A stretch of 55,107 nt of DNA from Rhodococcus sp. KRD162 (lineage in GTDB: Bacteria; Actinomycetota; Actinomycetes; Mycobacteriales; Mycobacteriaceae). Positions 34,375-43,783 of this stretch are shown one piece after another; the first letter of the stretch is position 1; each line of letters opens with the position of its first letter. The notes under the pieces are model-generated. The model saw nothing but the letters and a program-made list of their open reading frames with translations, was not told where the DNA came from and ran no database searches. Both the position numbers and the translations under genes were made by a program. The DNA is taken from positions 19,382 through 74,488 of the forward strand of contig NZ_JABFAU010000003.1 of NCBI RefSeq assembly GCF_017168335.1. Reading direction: 5' to 3'.

Positions 34375-34502
34375 CCTGTGAATCGCACCAGCGGTCGCGG
34401 GGTCGGGCTTGCTAGGTCTAACAGAATCTCGGCGAGGCTTCACGTTCGTCGGGTGTATGGCTCTAGGCTGATGAGCTGACGTCAATGCTAGGAGGCATGT
34501 CG

Positions 34503-35459
34503 ATGGCCAGGGATCTGACACAGCTCGAGCTTCTGCAGGAGCTGGTGCCCACTGCCGAGGACAACGTGAACCGTCACATGTCGATGGCGCGGGAATGGCA
34601 TCCCCACGACTACGTGCCGTGGGACGAAGGCCGCAATTTCGCTGCCTTGGGTGGCCAGGACTACGACCCCGAGCAGTCCAAGCTCTCCGATGTCGCGCAG
34701 GCGGCGATGATCACCAACCTGCTCACCGAGGACAACCTGCCCTCCTACCACCGGGAGATCGCCGAGAACTTCTCCCAGGACGGTGCATGGGGAACCTAGG
34801 TCGGCAGGTGGACCGCCGAGGAGAACCGCCACGGCATCGTCATGCGCGATTACCTCGTCGTCACCCGTGGCGTCGATCCCGTCGCACTCGAACAGGCCCG
34901 GATGATCCACATGACCAATGGTTATGCCTCGCCTGCAGGCGCGGGGGTCGGTCTGCTGCATTCGGTGGCGTATGTGACGTTCCAGGAGCTCGCCACTCGC
35001 GTCTCGCACCGCAACACCGGCAAGGTCTGCGACGATCCCATCGCCGATCGGATGCTTCAGCGCATCGCCGCCGACGAGAACCTGCACATGATCTTCTACC
35101 GCAACATCACCGGCGCGGCGATGGATATTTCGCCCGATCAGACGTTGCAGGCCGTCTCGGACATCGTGACCAACTTCGTGATGCCCGGTGCGGGTATGCC
35201 GAACTTCCGCCGCAACGGTGTGCTGATGGCCAAGCACGGCATCTACGACCTGCGTCAGCACCTCGAGGACGTCGTCTGGCCGGTACTGCGCAAGTGGAGT
35301 GTGTTCGAGCGCAACGACTTCACCGGCCGCGGGGAGAACAAGCGTGAGGAACTGGCCGCGTTCCTCGAGGACCTCGAGCGTCAGGCCACCAAGTTCGAGG
35401 AAATGCGAGATCGCTCCCTCGCCCGCGAACGCGCGAAGGCCGAGGCGCACGCGTCGTAG
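34503..35459 (+). pseudogene. Acyl-ACP desaturase (DesA1-like) interrupted by one in-frame TAG
   Basis: A continuous frame encodes a ferritin-like acyl-[acyl-carrier-protein] desaturase with metal ligands in TAEDNVNRH, TAEENRH and ADENLHMIF. Codon 99 is TAG (34797-34799), in the sequence WGT-stop-VGRWTAEENRH, where mycobacterial DesA1 as I recall it has WGTWVGRWTAEENRH. A single G-to-A change (TGG to TAG) explains it; the 220 codons after it remain open and family-like. The ATG at 34503 is seven bases from AGGAGG; ATGs at 34485 and 34497 are badly spaced. DesA1 (Rv0824c) introduces a double bond into acyl-ACP for mycolic acid precursors and is essential in mycobacteria. As written only a 98-residue fragment would be made; a sequencing error or suppression are alternatives. 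Confidence 0.88.
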
Positions 35460-35520
35460 CGTGTGTGCGTGGGAAGCGCCGGTGAGATGACACCGCGCGA
35501 TGCCGTCCGAGATCTCTGGA

Positions 35521-36207
35521 TCAGCCGGTGACGCGGTATCGGTGTACCGGCCTTCCAGCGCGGCCGTATTCGAGACGAACCGTGAGGATTCCGGTCGAGG
35601 CGTAGTGCTCGAGGTATCTGCGCGCGCTCACTCTCGAGAGACCGGCGAGGTCGGCACATTCTCGGGCCGATACTTCCCCGCTCTCACCGACGGTCCGTAG
35701 CACCAGAGATCCGGTTTCCTGGCTCAGTCCTTTCGGGAGGTGCTGCGGAGTGGACTGCTTCGGTGCCCCGAACAGAGAGTCGATGACCGACTGGTCCATG
35801 CCGTTGGAATCGGAGAGGGCGCGGGCTCGTTGGCGCACGTTCTCGAGTTTCTCCAGCAGTTGCGGGTATTCGAACGGCTTGACCAGGTAGTCGGCGGCAC
35901 CACCGCGGAGCGCACGGCGCACGGTGTCGAGCTCTCGGGCCGCGGTGACGACGACGACCGCGACGTCGTTGCCTTCGCTGCGGAGTCGCTGCAGTGCATC
36001 GAGGCCGGAGCGGTCCGGGAGATGGACGTCGAGCAGCACCAGATCCGGTGCGATGGTGCGCACCGCAGCGACTGCGTCGGCCGCGGTGTGTACCACTCCG
36101 ACGGTCCGAAAGCCGGGGGTGGCGTCGACGAATCGTCGGTGGATGTCTGCGACCATGAAGTCGTCGTCGACGACGAGGACCTCGTAGGGTCGGCCCGGAT
36201 CAGTCAT
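35521..36207 (-). CDS. CitB/DcuR-type response regulator
   Basis: The 228-residue regulator has a receiver domain (about 8-125) with acidic pocket VVDDD, phosphoacceptor D60 in LLDVHLPDRSG and KPFEYP. The C-terminal helix-turn-helix includes ECADLAGLSRVSARRYLEHY, as in CitB/DpiA/DctR regulators of carboxylate uptake. Its ATG lies within the last codons of the kinase gene (8-bp overlap), so kinase and regulator are made together. The likely targets are the tctC-like gene and gntP in front of it. Confidence 0.92.
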   Translation of the reverse strand: MTDPGRPYEVLVVDDDFMVADIHRRFVDATPGFRTVGVVHTAADAVAAVRTIAPDLVLLDVHLPDRSGLDALQRLRSEGNDVAVVVVTAARELDTVRRALRGGAADYLVKPFEYPQLLEKLENVRQRARALSDSNGMDQSVIDSLFGAPKQSTPQHLPKGLSQETGSLVLRTVGESGEVSARECADLAGLSRVSARRYLEHYASTGILTVRLEYGRAGRPVHRYRVTG

Positions 36208-37891
36208 TGCTCTCGTCACTTCCGATGTCTGCCATACGGGTGCTCCCGTGTTGAGGTGGCGCGTTGTCGTAGGGAATGCGCACGGTGAACCGGGCACCAC
36301 CGGTTCCCGGTGCATCATCTACCTCGGCGGTGCCGCCGTGCTGCGAACTGACGATCCGAACGAGCGCAAGCCCGATTCCGCGCCCTCCCGGTGTCTGCGT
36401 CTTCGATGTGACGCCGCGCGAGAAGATCTCGGTGCGCATGCTCTCGGGAACGCCGGGTCCCGAATCGGCGACTCGAATCTCGATTCCATCGGAACCATCG
36501 ATGTCGACCACCACGCGGGCGTCGACACTACCGGTCGACGCATCCACGGCATTGTCGATCAGATTGCCGAGAACGGTGATGATGTCGGTGGCGAGCATCG
36601 GATTCAGCGCCTGCAGCTGTGAGCGTGGATTCAGTTCCAGCACGACGCCGGTCTCGGCGGCCAGCGATGTCTTCGCGATCAGCAGTGCCGCAACGGCCGA
36701 ATCGGAAATCCGCCGGGTGACTGCATCGCTGATCTCCGCCCGACGCCGAGTGAGCGCACCGACGAAGTCCGTCACTGCGTCCTGGTCGCCCAGTTGGGTC
36801 AATCCCGAGATGGTGTGCAACTGGTTGGCGAACTCGTGGGTTTGGGCGCGCAGGGTGTCGGTGACCGACCGGTGGGAGGACAGTTGGCTCTGTAGCCGCG
36901 CCAGCTCGGTGCTGTCTCGCATCGTGGTGACCGTGCCGATCCGGCGACCCTTGCTCGATGCGGATCGGCGGCTGAGAACGAGCACTCTCGTGGCGGTGGT
37001 GAGCACGACGTCTCCGCTGTCCTGCGCGTCGACCAGGTACCGGCGCACAGACGGGTCGAGCGGCACGGCGTCGAGATTGCGGCCGACCGCAGTGGCCGTA
37101 CCGGCGGTGTGTTCGGTGAGGTCGAGTAGTTCGGCGGCGCTGTCGTTGAGAACAGTGATCACGCCTTCGGTGTTGACCGCGACAACCCCTTCCCGGATGC
37201 TGTGCAGCAACGCTTCTCGATGATCGGCAAGATGTGCGATCTCGGCGATCTCCAGCCCACGGGTGTGCGTCTTGATGCGTCGGGACAGCAGCCACGAACC
37301 TATCAATCCCAGACCGGCTCCGAGGCCGAGATAGAGCAGGAACGGTGCGCCTGCGTCGGCGATGAGACGCCAGGTGGACGGGTAGGTCGAGCTGACGGCG
37401 ACGACGGCCAGGACTGTTCCTGTCGGGGACAGAACCGGTACCTGACCGGAAATGGACTCCTGACCGTCGACCCGAACGTCCCCGGTCCATGCCCGACCGT
37501 CACGAGCATCGCTGGCACCGAGCTCGCCGGTGATCCCGACGCGGTCCGGTACGGAGGAGGCGACGATCACCGATCCACCCGAAGCGGTCGCGTTCAACAC
37601 GACGATATCGGCGACCGTGGCCCCGGACAGGTCGACGGCTCGGTCGACCTCCGGTGCCAGCAGCTTGTCCGCTTCGATCGATGCGGCCTGCTCGCGGACG
37701 ATGGGGGTCGAGGCGAGATTCTCGGCGACGGCGAGCAAGCGTCCGCCTTGGGTGTCTCGGAATTCCATTGCGGTCTGATGCACCGAGACGCCGGCCACCG
37801 CAACGAGAACCACAGCGACGACGACCAGCTGCAGCAGCAGAACCTGGCTTGCCAGGCTGCGCGGAGCCGATCGTCGTCGCATGTGGTTCAT
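36200..37891 (-). CDS. CitA/DcuS-type sensor histidine kinase
   Basis: The 563-residue kinase has an N-terminal helix (about 12-35), a periplasmic PAS-like sensor of about 130 residues, a second helix (about 185-205), a cytoplasmic PAS (ALLHSIREGVVAVNTEG), and a CitA-type H-box QTHEFANQLHTISGL. The ATPase end has NLIDNAVDA, DSGPGVPE and GGRGIGLALV. CitA-type kinases sense citrate, fumarate, malate or related acids outside the cell. The gene follows gntP by 37 bp and overlaps the regulator. AGG lies a few bases before the ATG. Confidence 0.93.
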   Translation of the reverse strand: MNHMRRRSAPRSLASQVLLLQLVVVAVVLVAVAGVSVHQTAMEFRDTQGGRLLAVAENLASTPIVREQAASIEADKLLAPEVDRAVDLSGATVADIVVLNATASGGSVIVASSVPDRVGITGELGASDARDGRAWTGDVRVDGQESISGQVPVLSPTGTVLAVVAVSSTYPSTWRLIADAGAPFLLYLGLGAGLGLIGSWLLSRRIKTHTRGLEIAEIAHLADHREALLHSIREGVVAVNTEGVITVLNDSAAELLDLTEHTAGTATAVGRNLDAVPLDPSVRRYLVDAQDSGDVVLTTATRVLVLSRRSASSKGRRIGTVTTMRDSTELARLQSQLSSHRSVTDTLRAQTHEFANQLHTISGLTQLGDQDAVTDFVGALTRRRAEISDAVTRRISDSAVAALLIAKTSLAAETGVVLELNPRSQLQALNPMLATDIITVLGNLIDNAVDASTGSVDARVVVDIDGSDGIEIRVADSGPGVPESMRTEIFSRGVTSKTQTPGGRGIGLALVRIVSSQHGGTAEVDDAPGTGGARFTVRIPYDNAPPQHGSTRMADIGSDESND

Positions 37892-37928
37892 AATGCCTGC
37901 ATCTGTGTCCCAGCCGGCGAGCGCCGGT

Positions 37929-39314
37929 TCAGATCGACGCTACGACATACACGACCGAGGACAGGGCGAACCCGACGACGGAGATCAGGGTTTTGATGAC
38001 GCTCCAGGTCTTGAAGGTCGTCGGAACGTCCATACCGAGGAGCTTTCCGATGAGCCAGAAGCTCGCGTCGTTGACATGCGGGAAGATCGACGATCCTGCG
38101 GCGAGGGCGAGGATCATCGCGACCGTCTGCACCGGGTTCAGCCCCGCCGCCATGATGGACGCTCCGAGAAGCCCGGCCGATGTGGTGATGGCCACGGTGG
38201 CCGTGCCGAGGGCGATGCGCAGGATGGCTGCAACGGCGAACGTGGAGACGATCAGCGGAAGGCCGACACCGCGCAGTGTCTCGGCGAGGGCGTCACCGAT
38301 ACCGCTGGCGAGCAGCACCGCGCCGAACATGCCGCCGGCACCGGTGATGAGGACGACGGGCGCGATGGGCTTGAGTGCGTTGTCGAGCAGTTCCTCGACG
38401 AAGTACGCGGTGCGGCCACGACGGAGCGCGAGGACGTAGATCGAGACCATGACCGTGATCAGCAGGGCGACGGGTGTCGATCCGATGACCTGGGCAATGG
38501 TGACCAGTGGGGAGTCCTCGTCGAGGTTGCCGGTTCGGGCTGCCGTGGTGAGCGCGGTGTTGGCGAAGATGAGGAGCAGCGGAAGCAAAAGGAGCGCGAT
38601 GATGGTGCTCGGCTTCGGCGGGTTCTCCACTGTCTCGACCTGAGGGCCACCGCTGAGCAGATCCGGTACCGGAAGATTGATCCGCTTGCCGATGAAGGTG
38701 CCGTAGAGGTGGCCGGCGATGAACCAGGTGGGCACGGCCACGACGATGCCGATCAGGATGGTCAATCCGACGTCGCCGCCCAGCAGGATGGTCGACGCCA
38801 CTGCGCCCGGGTGCGGCGGCAGAAAGACGTGCATCGTCGACAGTGCCGCCGCAGCTGGAAGGGCATAGAGCAGGACGCTTCCGCCGAGGCGGCGCGCCAC
38901 GCCGAAGATGATGGGGAGCATCACCATGAACGCAGCGTCGAAGAAGATCGGGAAGCCGAACAGCAGGGAAGCGACGCCCAGCGCAAACGGGGCGCGCTTG
39001 TCGCCGAACTTGCGAACGAGCGCGCTGGAGAGTGCTTGCGCGCCGCCACTGATCTCGGCGAGCCGACCGAACATGGCACCGAGTCCGACCAGAAGTGCAA
39101 CCTCGCCGAGGGTGGTACCGAAACCGTCGATCAGGACGTCCTGAATCTCCGAGATCGGAATTCTTGCAGCGAAAGCCGTTCCGAGAGAGACGATCACGAG
39201 AGCCAGAAGGGGGTGCACCTTCAGCTTGATGATCAGCAGCAGCAGTACTGCGATGGAGATGCCGGCGATCGACAGCAGCGCCGTTGTGGAAAGGGTTTGG
39301 ACCCAGTCGTCCAC
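37929..39314 (-). CDS. GntP-family gluconate/carboxylate permease
   Basis: The 461-residue membrane protein of the GntP family (about 12-14 helices) has the conserved GFPIFFDAAFMVMLPIIF, HVFLPPHPGAVAST, SHVNDASF-type pattern (HVNDASFWL) and LITGAGGMFGAVL. Such proteins import gluconate, fructuronate or related hydroxyacids with protons. The GTG at 39314 follows AAGGACATCTC; the upstream in-frame ATG at 39365 lacks a site. The gene lies between the tctC-like gene and the CitAB-type genes on the same strand, which suggests uptake of the acid sensed by the kinase. Confidence 0.9.
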   Translation of the reverse strand: MDDWVQTLSTTALLSIAGISIAVLLLLIIKLKVHPLLALVIVSLGTAFAARIPISEIQDVLIDGFGTTLGEVALLVGLGAMFGRLAEISGGAQALSSALVRKFGDKRAPFALGVASLLFGFPIFFDAAFMVMLPIIFGVARRLGGSVLLYALPAAAALSTMHVFLPPHPGAVASTILLGGDVGLTILIGIVVAVPTWFIAGHLYGTFIGKRINLPVPDLLSGGPQVETVENPPKPSTIIALLLLPLLLIFANTALTTAARTGNLDEDSPLVTIAQVIGSTPVALLITVMVSIYVLALRRGRTAYFVEELLDNALKPIAPVVLITGAGGMFGAVLLASGIGDALAETLRGVGLPLIVSTFAVAAILRIALGTATVAITTSAGLLGASIMAAGLNPVQTVAMILALAAGSSIFPHVNDASFWLIGKLLGMDVPTTFKTWSVIKTLISVVGFALSSVVYVVASI

Positions 39315-39404
39315 GAGATGTCCTTCCGTGATTCGATCAGCGCACGGCGAAGCTTCGCAGTGCACTGTTGGACGCCGACCTCGATCGGCAGTTCGGGTTC
39401 GGCG

Positions 39405-40418
39405 CTAAGGGGTGACGCCGAGTTCGGTCAGGGTACTTTTCATCCGAAGATCCTCTGCAGCAAGGAATTCCGAGAACTCCTCGCCGACGAGGAACGAGTC
39501 TGTCCAGCCGCGTGAGGCCAGGGCCGCCCGCCACTCGTCCGTAGCGTGCATGCGGGTGAGGGCCTCGATCAGTTCGCTACGATCGGCCTCGGAAATATCT
39601 GGGGGAGAAACGAATCCGCGCCAGTTGGTGAACTCCAGGGCGATTCCGGACTCGACGAGGGTCGGAGCGTCGGCGGCCGCGGTGGTGCCGCGGATCTGCG
39701 AGCCCGACGCATTCGAGACCGCAAGGATGCGCAGTGAACCGCCTTCGATCTGATCGGTGTACTCGCCCGCACCTGCAACACCCACATCGACCGTGCCGTT
39801 GAGGACAGCCGCCAGAAGGTCTCCGGCACCGTCGAACTTCACCGTGTTCAGAGCGGCGGTGTCGATATCGGCTGCGCGTGCCAACTCCAGTGCGAACAGG
39901 TGATCGGGCCCGCCGACCGCCGACCCGACTCCGATGGTCAACTGCTCCGGTGCCCGACGCCAGGCATCGAGCAGGGTGTCGACGGAGGCCATCGGGGAGG
40001 CCGAACGGACAACCAGGGCTTCCGGTTCATCCACCAGTCGCGCCAGTGCGGTGACCTCGGACATTCCCCAGGGTGCGTCGGCGACGCGGGCGGCACCGAC
40101 CACGCCGACCCCGACCATGCCGATCAGCGAGCCGTTTCCCGCCTCGCGCACGAGCCTGGCCAGTGCGACCGAACCGCCGCCACCGACGACGTTGAACTTC
40201 TCGATAGGTCCGGTCAAACCTCGGTTCTCCAGAATGCGCGACGCGGTCCTGGCGGTCACGTCGTATCCGCCACCCGGAGTGTTGGGAATGAGCATGCGCA
40301 GATTCGACGGAGTCGACGACGTACCGAGGCTGCTGCATCCGGCCGACAACGCCATCGGAAGCGTCGCCAAGCACGCCAGCGCCCGGCGTCGCGTCATCGA
40401 ACTCAGTGGATTCGTCAT
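39405..40418 (-). CDS. TctC/Bug-family substrate-binding lipoprotein (orphan)
   Basis: The 337-residue protein has an arginine-rich start (TRRRALA), a hydrophobic stretch and lipobox ALSAGC (C28). The mature part follows the TctC/Bug fold: LRMLIPNTPGGGYDVTARTASR, VVGGGGSVALARL, and FDGAGDLLAAVLNGTVDVGVAG. TctC proteins deliver citrate-like acids to TctAB permeases, but no tctA or tctB gene is present here. Instead it begins an operon with a GntP permease and a CitAB-type two-component system. It might therefore act as an extracytoplasmic co-sensor, as suggested for some Bordetella Bug proteins. Confidence 0.88.
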   Translation of the reverse strand: MTNPLSSMTRRRALACLATLPMALSAGCSSLGTSSTPSNLRMLIPNTPGGGYDVTARTASRILENRGLTGPIEKFNVVGGGGSVALARLVREAGNGSLIGMVGVGVVGAARVADAPWGMSEVTALARLVDEPEALVVRSASPMASVDTLLDAWRRAPEQLTIGVGSAVGGPDHLFALELARAADIDTAALNTVKFDGAGDLLAAVLNGTVDVGVAGAGEYTDQIEGGSLRILAVSNASGSQIRGTTAAADAPTLVESGIALEFTNWRGFVSPPDISEADRSELIEALTRMHATDEWRAALASRGWTDSFLVGEEFSEFLAAEDLRMKSTLTELGVTP

Positions 40419-40470
40419 CGTGCGTTCATCTTGACGCACGGCCGTGACCGGCGTCACCCATAGGAAAGCA

Positions 40471-41232
40471 ATGAAAACAAAGTTCTTTGTGGTCCTGCCT
40501 CTCGTCGGCAAGACCGCATACTGGGGTGTGAACGAATTCTGGGACCGCATCTCCGCGGTGAGTCCTGATCCCCCTGTTTGGATCGTCCAAGCCACGGCTC
40601 TTGCTGCGCTCGTCATCGTCGTGTTGCCGCAGACATGGCGGATCGCGCGCAATGTCGTCACCATCGCGCACGAGGGCGCGCACCTGTTCGTCGCGCTGAT
40701 CACCGGCCGTCAGCTGATGGGGCTGCGACTGCATTCGGATACTTCCGGCGTCGCCATCTCGAAGGGCAAGCCCACCGGACTCGGTGTCATCGCGATGACC
40801 TTCGCGGGCTATGTGGGTCCGTCGCTGCTGGGCCTCGGCGCTGCGCTCGTGCTCGGGACCCAACACGCCGTGGCAGTGCTCTGGATCGGTCTGATCTCGA
40901 TTGCGTTGATGCTGTTGATGATTCGCAACATCTACGGCTTGCTGTCGCTGGTCACCGTCGGTGCGGCGTTGTTCGTGGTGTCCTGGTGGGGCACCGGCGA
41001 GCAGCAGGTGGCTGCTGCGTACTTCCTCACGTTCTTCCTGTTGATCGCCGGTCCGCGCCCGGTGTTGGAACTGCAACGCTCCCGAAGCGCAGGTCGGGCC
41101 CGAGATTCGGACGCCGATCAACTGGCCCGGCTGACCTTCCTGCCCGGCATTGTCTGGGTCGGGTTGTTTCTGCTCGTCACCGTCGGCTCGTTGGCAGTGG
41201 GTGCATGGCGAATCCTCGTTCCGGTGCAGTGA
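40471..41232 (+). CDS. M50B-like integral membrane protein
   Basis: The 253-residue membrane protein has six or seven helices and HEGAH inside VVTIAHEGAHLFVALITG, the zinc motif of M50 site-2-type proteases. It belongs to the short M50B-like group (FAGYVGPSLLGLGAAL follows, typical of it). Whether it cleaves membrane proteins is unproven for this group, and the distal Asp ligand was not identified. The ATG at 40471 follows AGGAAAGCA; an in-frame GTG at 40444 is less likely. It is divergent from the tctC-like gene across 52 bp and converges on the second gntP. Confidence 0.82.
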   Translation: MKTKFFVVLPLVGKTAYWGVNEFWDRISAVSPDPPVWIVQATALAALVIVVLPQTWRIARNVVTIAHEGAHLFVALITGRQLMGLRLHSDTSGVAISKGKPTGLGVIAMTFAGYVGPSLLGLGAALVLGTQHAVAVLWIGLISIALMLLMIRNIYGLLSLVTVGAALFVVSWWGTGEQQVAAAYFLTFFLLIAGPRPVLELQRSRSAGRARDSDADQLARLTFLPGIVWVGLFLLVTVGSLAVGAWRILVPVQ

Positions 41233-41242
41233 TTCCGGCCTG

Positions 41243-42646
41243 CTAGAACACCACCCACAGCAGGGACGCGACGGCGAAGACCGAGAGACCGAGTGTTGTT
41301 TCCATGACGGTCCATGTCTTGAGCGTCGTTTTTTCGTCCATGCCGAAGAACCGGCTGACGAGCCAGAAGCCGGAGTCGTTGACGTGGGAGAGCACGGTGG
41401 CTCCGGCGGCCAGTGCGAACACGAGCAGCGCGATCTTGAAGTTGCTCAGTCCCAGCTCGGCCACCTGCACCGAGATCAGCCCGGCTGTGGTGGTCAGCGC
41501 AACTGTGGCCGAACCCTGTGCAACACGAAGTGCTGTGGCGATCAGGAAGGCCTGCAGGATGATCGGCAGGCCGATGTCCGACAGCGACGCGGTGAGCGAT
41601 TGTCCGATACCGCTGGCCCGTAGAACTCCACCGAACATTCCGCCGGCACCGGTGATCAGAATGATCGAACAGATGGGGCCGAGGGCCTGATCCATGTACT
41701 TGGCACCGTCGGCCACCGGGAAACGTCCCGGCGCGAGGATGAACAGGGCCAGCAACAAGGTGATCAGCAAGGCGATGGGGGTTTGGCCGATCAGGGTCAG
41801 AGCGGCAGCCCAGGTCTCGTCACCGGTGAGTACGCCCGAGGTGGTCAGCGTGTTGACGACGGTGTTGAGCGAGATCAGCACCAGCGGCGTCAGCAGGATG
41901 AACAGCACCGCGCCGAATTTCGGTGCCGGGTCGCGGAGGGCGGCCATCTCTTTCTCGCGCTCGCCGGAGTCCGTCGACCCGGTGGAGAACAGGTCGACCG
42001 GCGTGGTGTGGAACCGCTTGCCGAGCTGGGTACCGACGAGGTAGGAGCCGACGAACCAGGAGACGACGGCGACGGGAATGCCGATGAGAAGGACCGATCC
42101 GATATCGCCGCCGAGCAGGTCGGTGGCGGCAACCGGGCCGGGGTGCGGGGGAACGATGGCGTGCATGGTGGCGAACGCACCCGCGGTGGGCAGGGCGTAC
42201 AGCAGTACCGATCCGCCGAAGCGCTTGGCGACGGTGAAGATGATCGGCAAGAAGACCACGAGTCCGGCGTCGAAGAAGATCGGGAAGCCGAAGATGAGTG
42301 CGGCGACGCCCAGTGCGAGAGGCGCGCGTTTGGCCCCGAACCGGTTGATCAGGGTGTCCGCCAACACTTGGGCACCACCGGTGATTTCGAGCAGTCTGCC
42401 GACCATCACACCCAACGCGACGAGCAGTGCCACCGAGCCGAGTGTGGAACTGAAGCCCGACAGCAGGGCCGAGGGCACGTCCTCGAGCGGGATTCCCGCT
42501 GCCACGGCGGTGACCGCGCTGACCAGGACCAAGGAGACGAAGGCGTGCAGTTTCACCTTCATGATGAGAAAAAGCAGGACCGCGACGGCTGCGGCTGCAA
42601 TGAGCAGCAATGTCGTCGTTCCGTATGCCGGTTCGATCGGATCCAT
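41243..42646 (-). CDS. GntP-family gluconate/carboxylate permease (second copy)
   Basis: The 467-residue GntP paralogue shares GFPIFFDAGLVVFLPIIF, HAIVPPHPGPVAAT, LITGAGGMFGGVLRASG and HVNDSGFWLVSRFFGM with the gene at 37929, but differs throughout, so the copies are old. It is a lone gene with a good site (GAGGTG six bases before the ATG), divergent from an acyltransferase gene. No gluconate kinase is near. Its longer ORF extension upstream is on the opposite strand of that acyltransferase and is not real. Confidence 0.91.
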   Translation of the reverse strand: MDPIEPAYGTTTLLLIAAAAVAVLLFLIMKVKLHAFVSLVLVSAVTAVAAGIPLEDVPSALLSGFSSTLGSVALLVALGVMVGRLLEITGGAQVLADTLINRFGAKRAPLALGVAALIFGFPIFFDAGLVVFLPIIFTVAKRFGGSVLLYALPTAGAFATMHAIVPPHPGPVAATDLLGGDIGSVLLIGIPVAVVSWFVGSYLVGTQLGKRFHTTPVDLFSTGSTDSGEREKEMAALRDPAPKFGAVLFILLTPLVLISLNTVVNTLTTSGVLTGDETWAAALTLIGQTPIALLITLLLALFILAPGRFPVADGAKYMDQALGPICSIILITGAGGMFGGVLRASGIGQSLTASLSDIGLPIILQAFLIATALRVAQGSATVALTTTAGLISVQVAELGLSNFKIALLVFALAAGATVLSHVNDSGFWLVSRFFGMDEKTTLKTWTVMETTLGLSVFAVASLLWVVF

Positions 42647-42762
42647 CGGTGCACCTCGTTCGCTCGGCTCGAATTTCGACCATATCGGAGGAGTCGGACC
42701 TCCCGCGGGGTTACGAGCGCTCGTCGTCTGTCGTCTTCGGCTCGGGGGAGTACGGTGCGAGT

Positions 42763-43728
42763 ATGAGTGATGGGGATCACCCAAAGGGTGGGGATGGCTC
42801 TGCGGAATCCGAGAAGAAGCAGTTGCGCGAGCAGGCGCAACGGTACGCCGCAGCCGCACGACTGAAGATGAAAGAGCGACGTGCCAAGTCGTCCGGGGGC
42901 CTGACAGCGGTGGTCGCCGAACGCGCCGGTGGCTGGGATCTCGACGATCAGGACACCGTGGCGATGGATCGTCAGCAGCGGCTGTGGAACGGGGTGATGG
43001 ACCGCTACTTCCGGATGGAGATCGACGGCTGGGAGACCATCCCCGAGTCGCCGGTGCTCGTGGTCGGCGTGCATTCGGGTGCGCCGTTCGTCTGGGATGC
43101 ATGGACGGTCGGAGCGCAGTGGTGGCGACACTTCGGCGAGGCACGGGTGCTCCACGGAACGGCGCACGATGCGCTGATGGCGTTTCCGTTGATCGGCAAG
43201 GTGTTTCGATCGATGGGTGTGCTTCCTGCTGCGCCGGATTCGATGTCGACCGCGTTGGCCGAAGGGCGGGACGTCATCGTCTGGCCCGGCGGTGAAGTCG
43301 ATTCACTGCGGCCCTGGAGCAAACGAGACGAGGCGACTCTCGGTGGCCGAACCGGTTTCGTCAAGCTCGCCATAAGAATGGGGGTGCCCATCGTGCCCGT
43401 GGCCACGGTCGGCGGAGCCGACGCGATGCCGGTGCTCGTTCGCGGTGACACACTCTCGAAAGTGCTCAAGCTGGACAAGATTGCGCGGTTGAAGGTCTTT
43501 CCCATCGCGATCTCGCTGCCGTGGATCATCGCACCCGCGGCGTTGCCACAGATTCCGCTGCCCGCCAAGATCCGCACCCGTTTCATGCCGCCGATCGAGC
43601 TCGACCACGATCCGACTCTGTGCGAGGACGAGGCATACGTCGACGCCAAATACGAGGAGGTCCGCGCGAGCATTCAGGCAGGCATGGATGCCCTCGCCCG
43701 TAAGCGAAAGTTTCCCGTCTTCGGCTGA
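42763..43728 (+). CDS. Lysophospholipid acyltransferase-family protein
   Basis: The 321-residue protein has a charged helical lead of about 60 residues (EKKQLREQAQRYAAAARLKMKER) and a PlsC-like domain from about 80. The first block reads VLVVGVHSGAPFVWDAW, where the acidic partner of the catalytic His lies further away than in the classical HxxxxD. The third block is VIVWPGGEVDSLRPW, equivalent to FPEGT. This subfamily is common in mycolata next to lipid genes; the acceptor is unknown. The start at 42763 lacks an ideal Shine-Dalgarno sequence. Confidence 0.82.
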   Translation: MSDGDHPKGGDGSAESEKKQLREQAQRYAAAARLKMKERRAKSSGGLTAVVAERAGGWDLDDQDTVAMDRQQRLWNGVMDRYFRMEIDGWETIPESPVLVVGVHSGAPFVWDAWTVGAQWWRHFGEARVLHGTAHDALMAFPLIGKVFRSMGVLPAAPDSMSTALAEGRDVIVWPGGEVDSLRPWSKRDEATLGGRTGFVKLAIRMGVPIVPVATVGGADAMPVLVRGDTLSKVLKLDKIARLKVFPIAISLPWIIAPAALPQIPLPAKIRTRFMPPIELDHDPTLCEDEAYVDAKYEEVRASIQAGMDALARKRKFPVFG

Positions 43729-43783
43729 GTGCTCACTGCCTCGGCCAACGCGGACCGAACTTGACCGCGATCGTTCCTAACGT

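Noticed and set aside
34485..34799. A separate 104-residue protein
   Set aside because: The frame continues past the single TAG as one desaturase, so it is the 5' part of a broken gene and not a small gene of its own.
37881..39515. 544-codon plus-strand frame opposite gntP
   Set aside because: Its Asp/Arg/Gln-rich composition is typical of a shadow of a hydrophobic membrane-protein gene.
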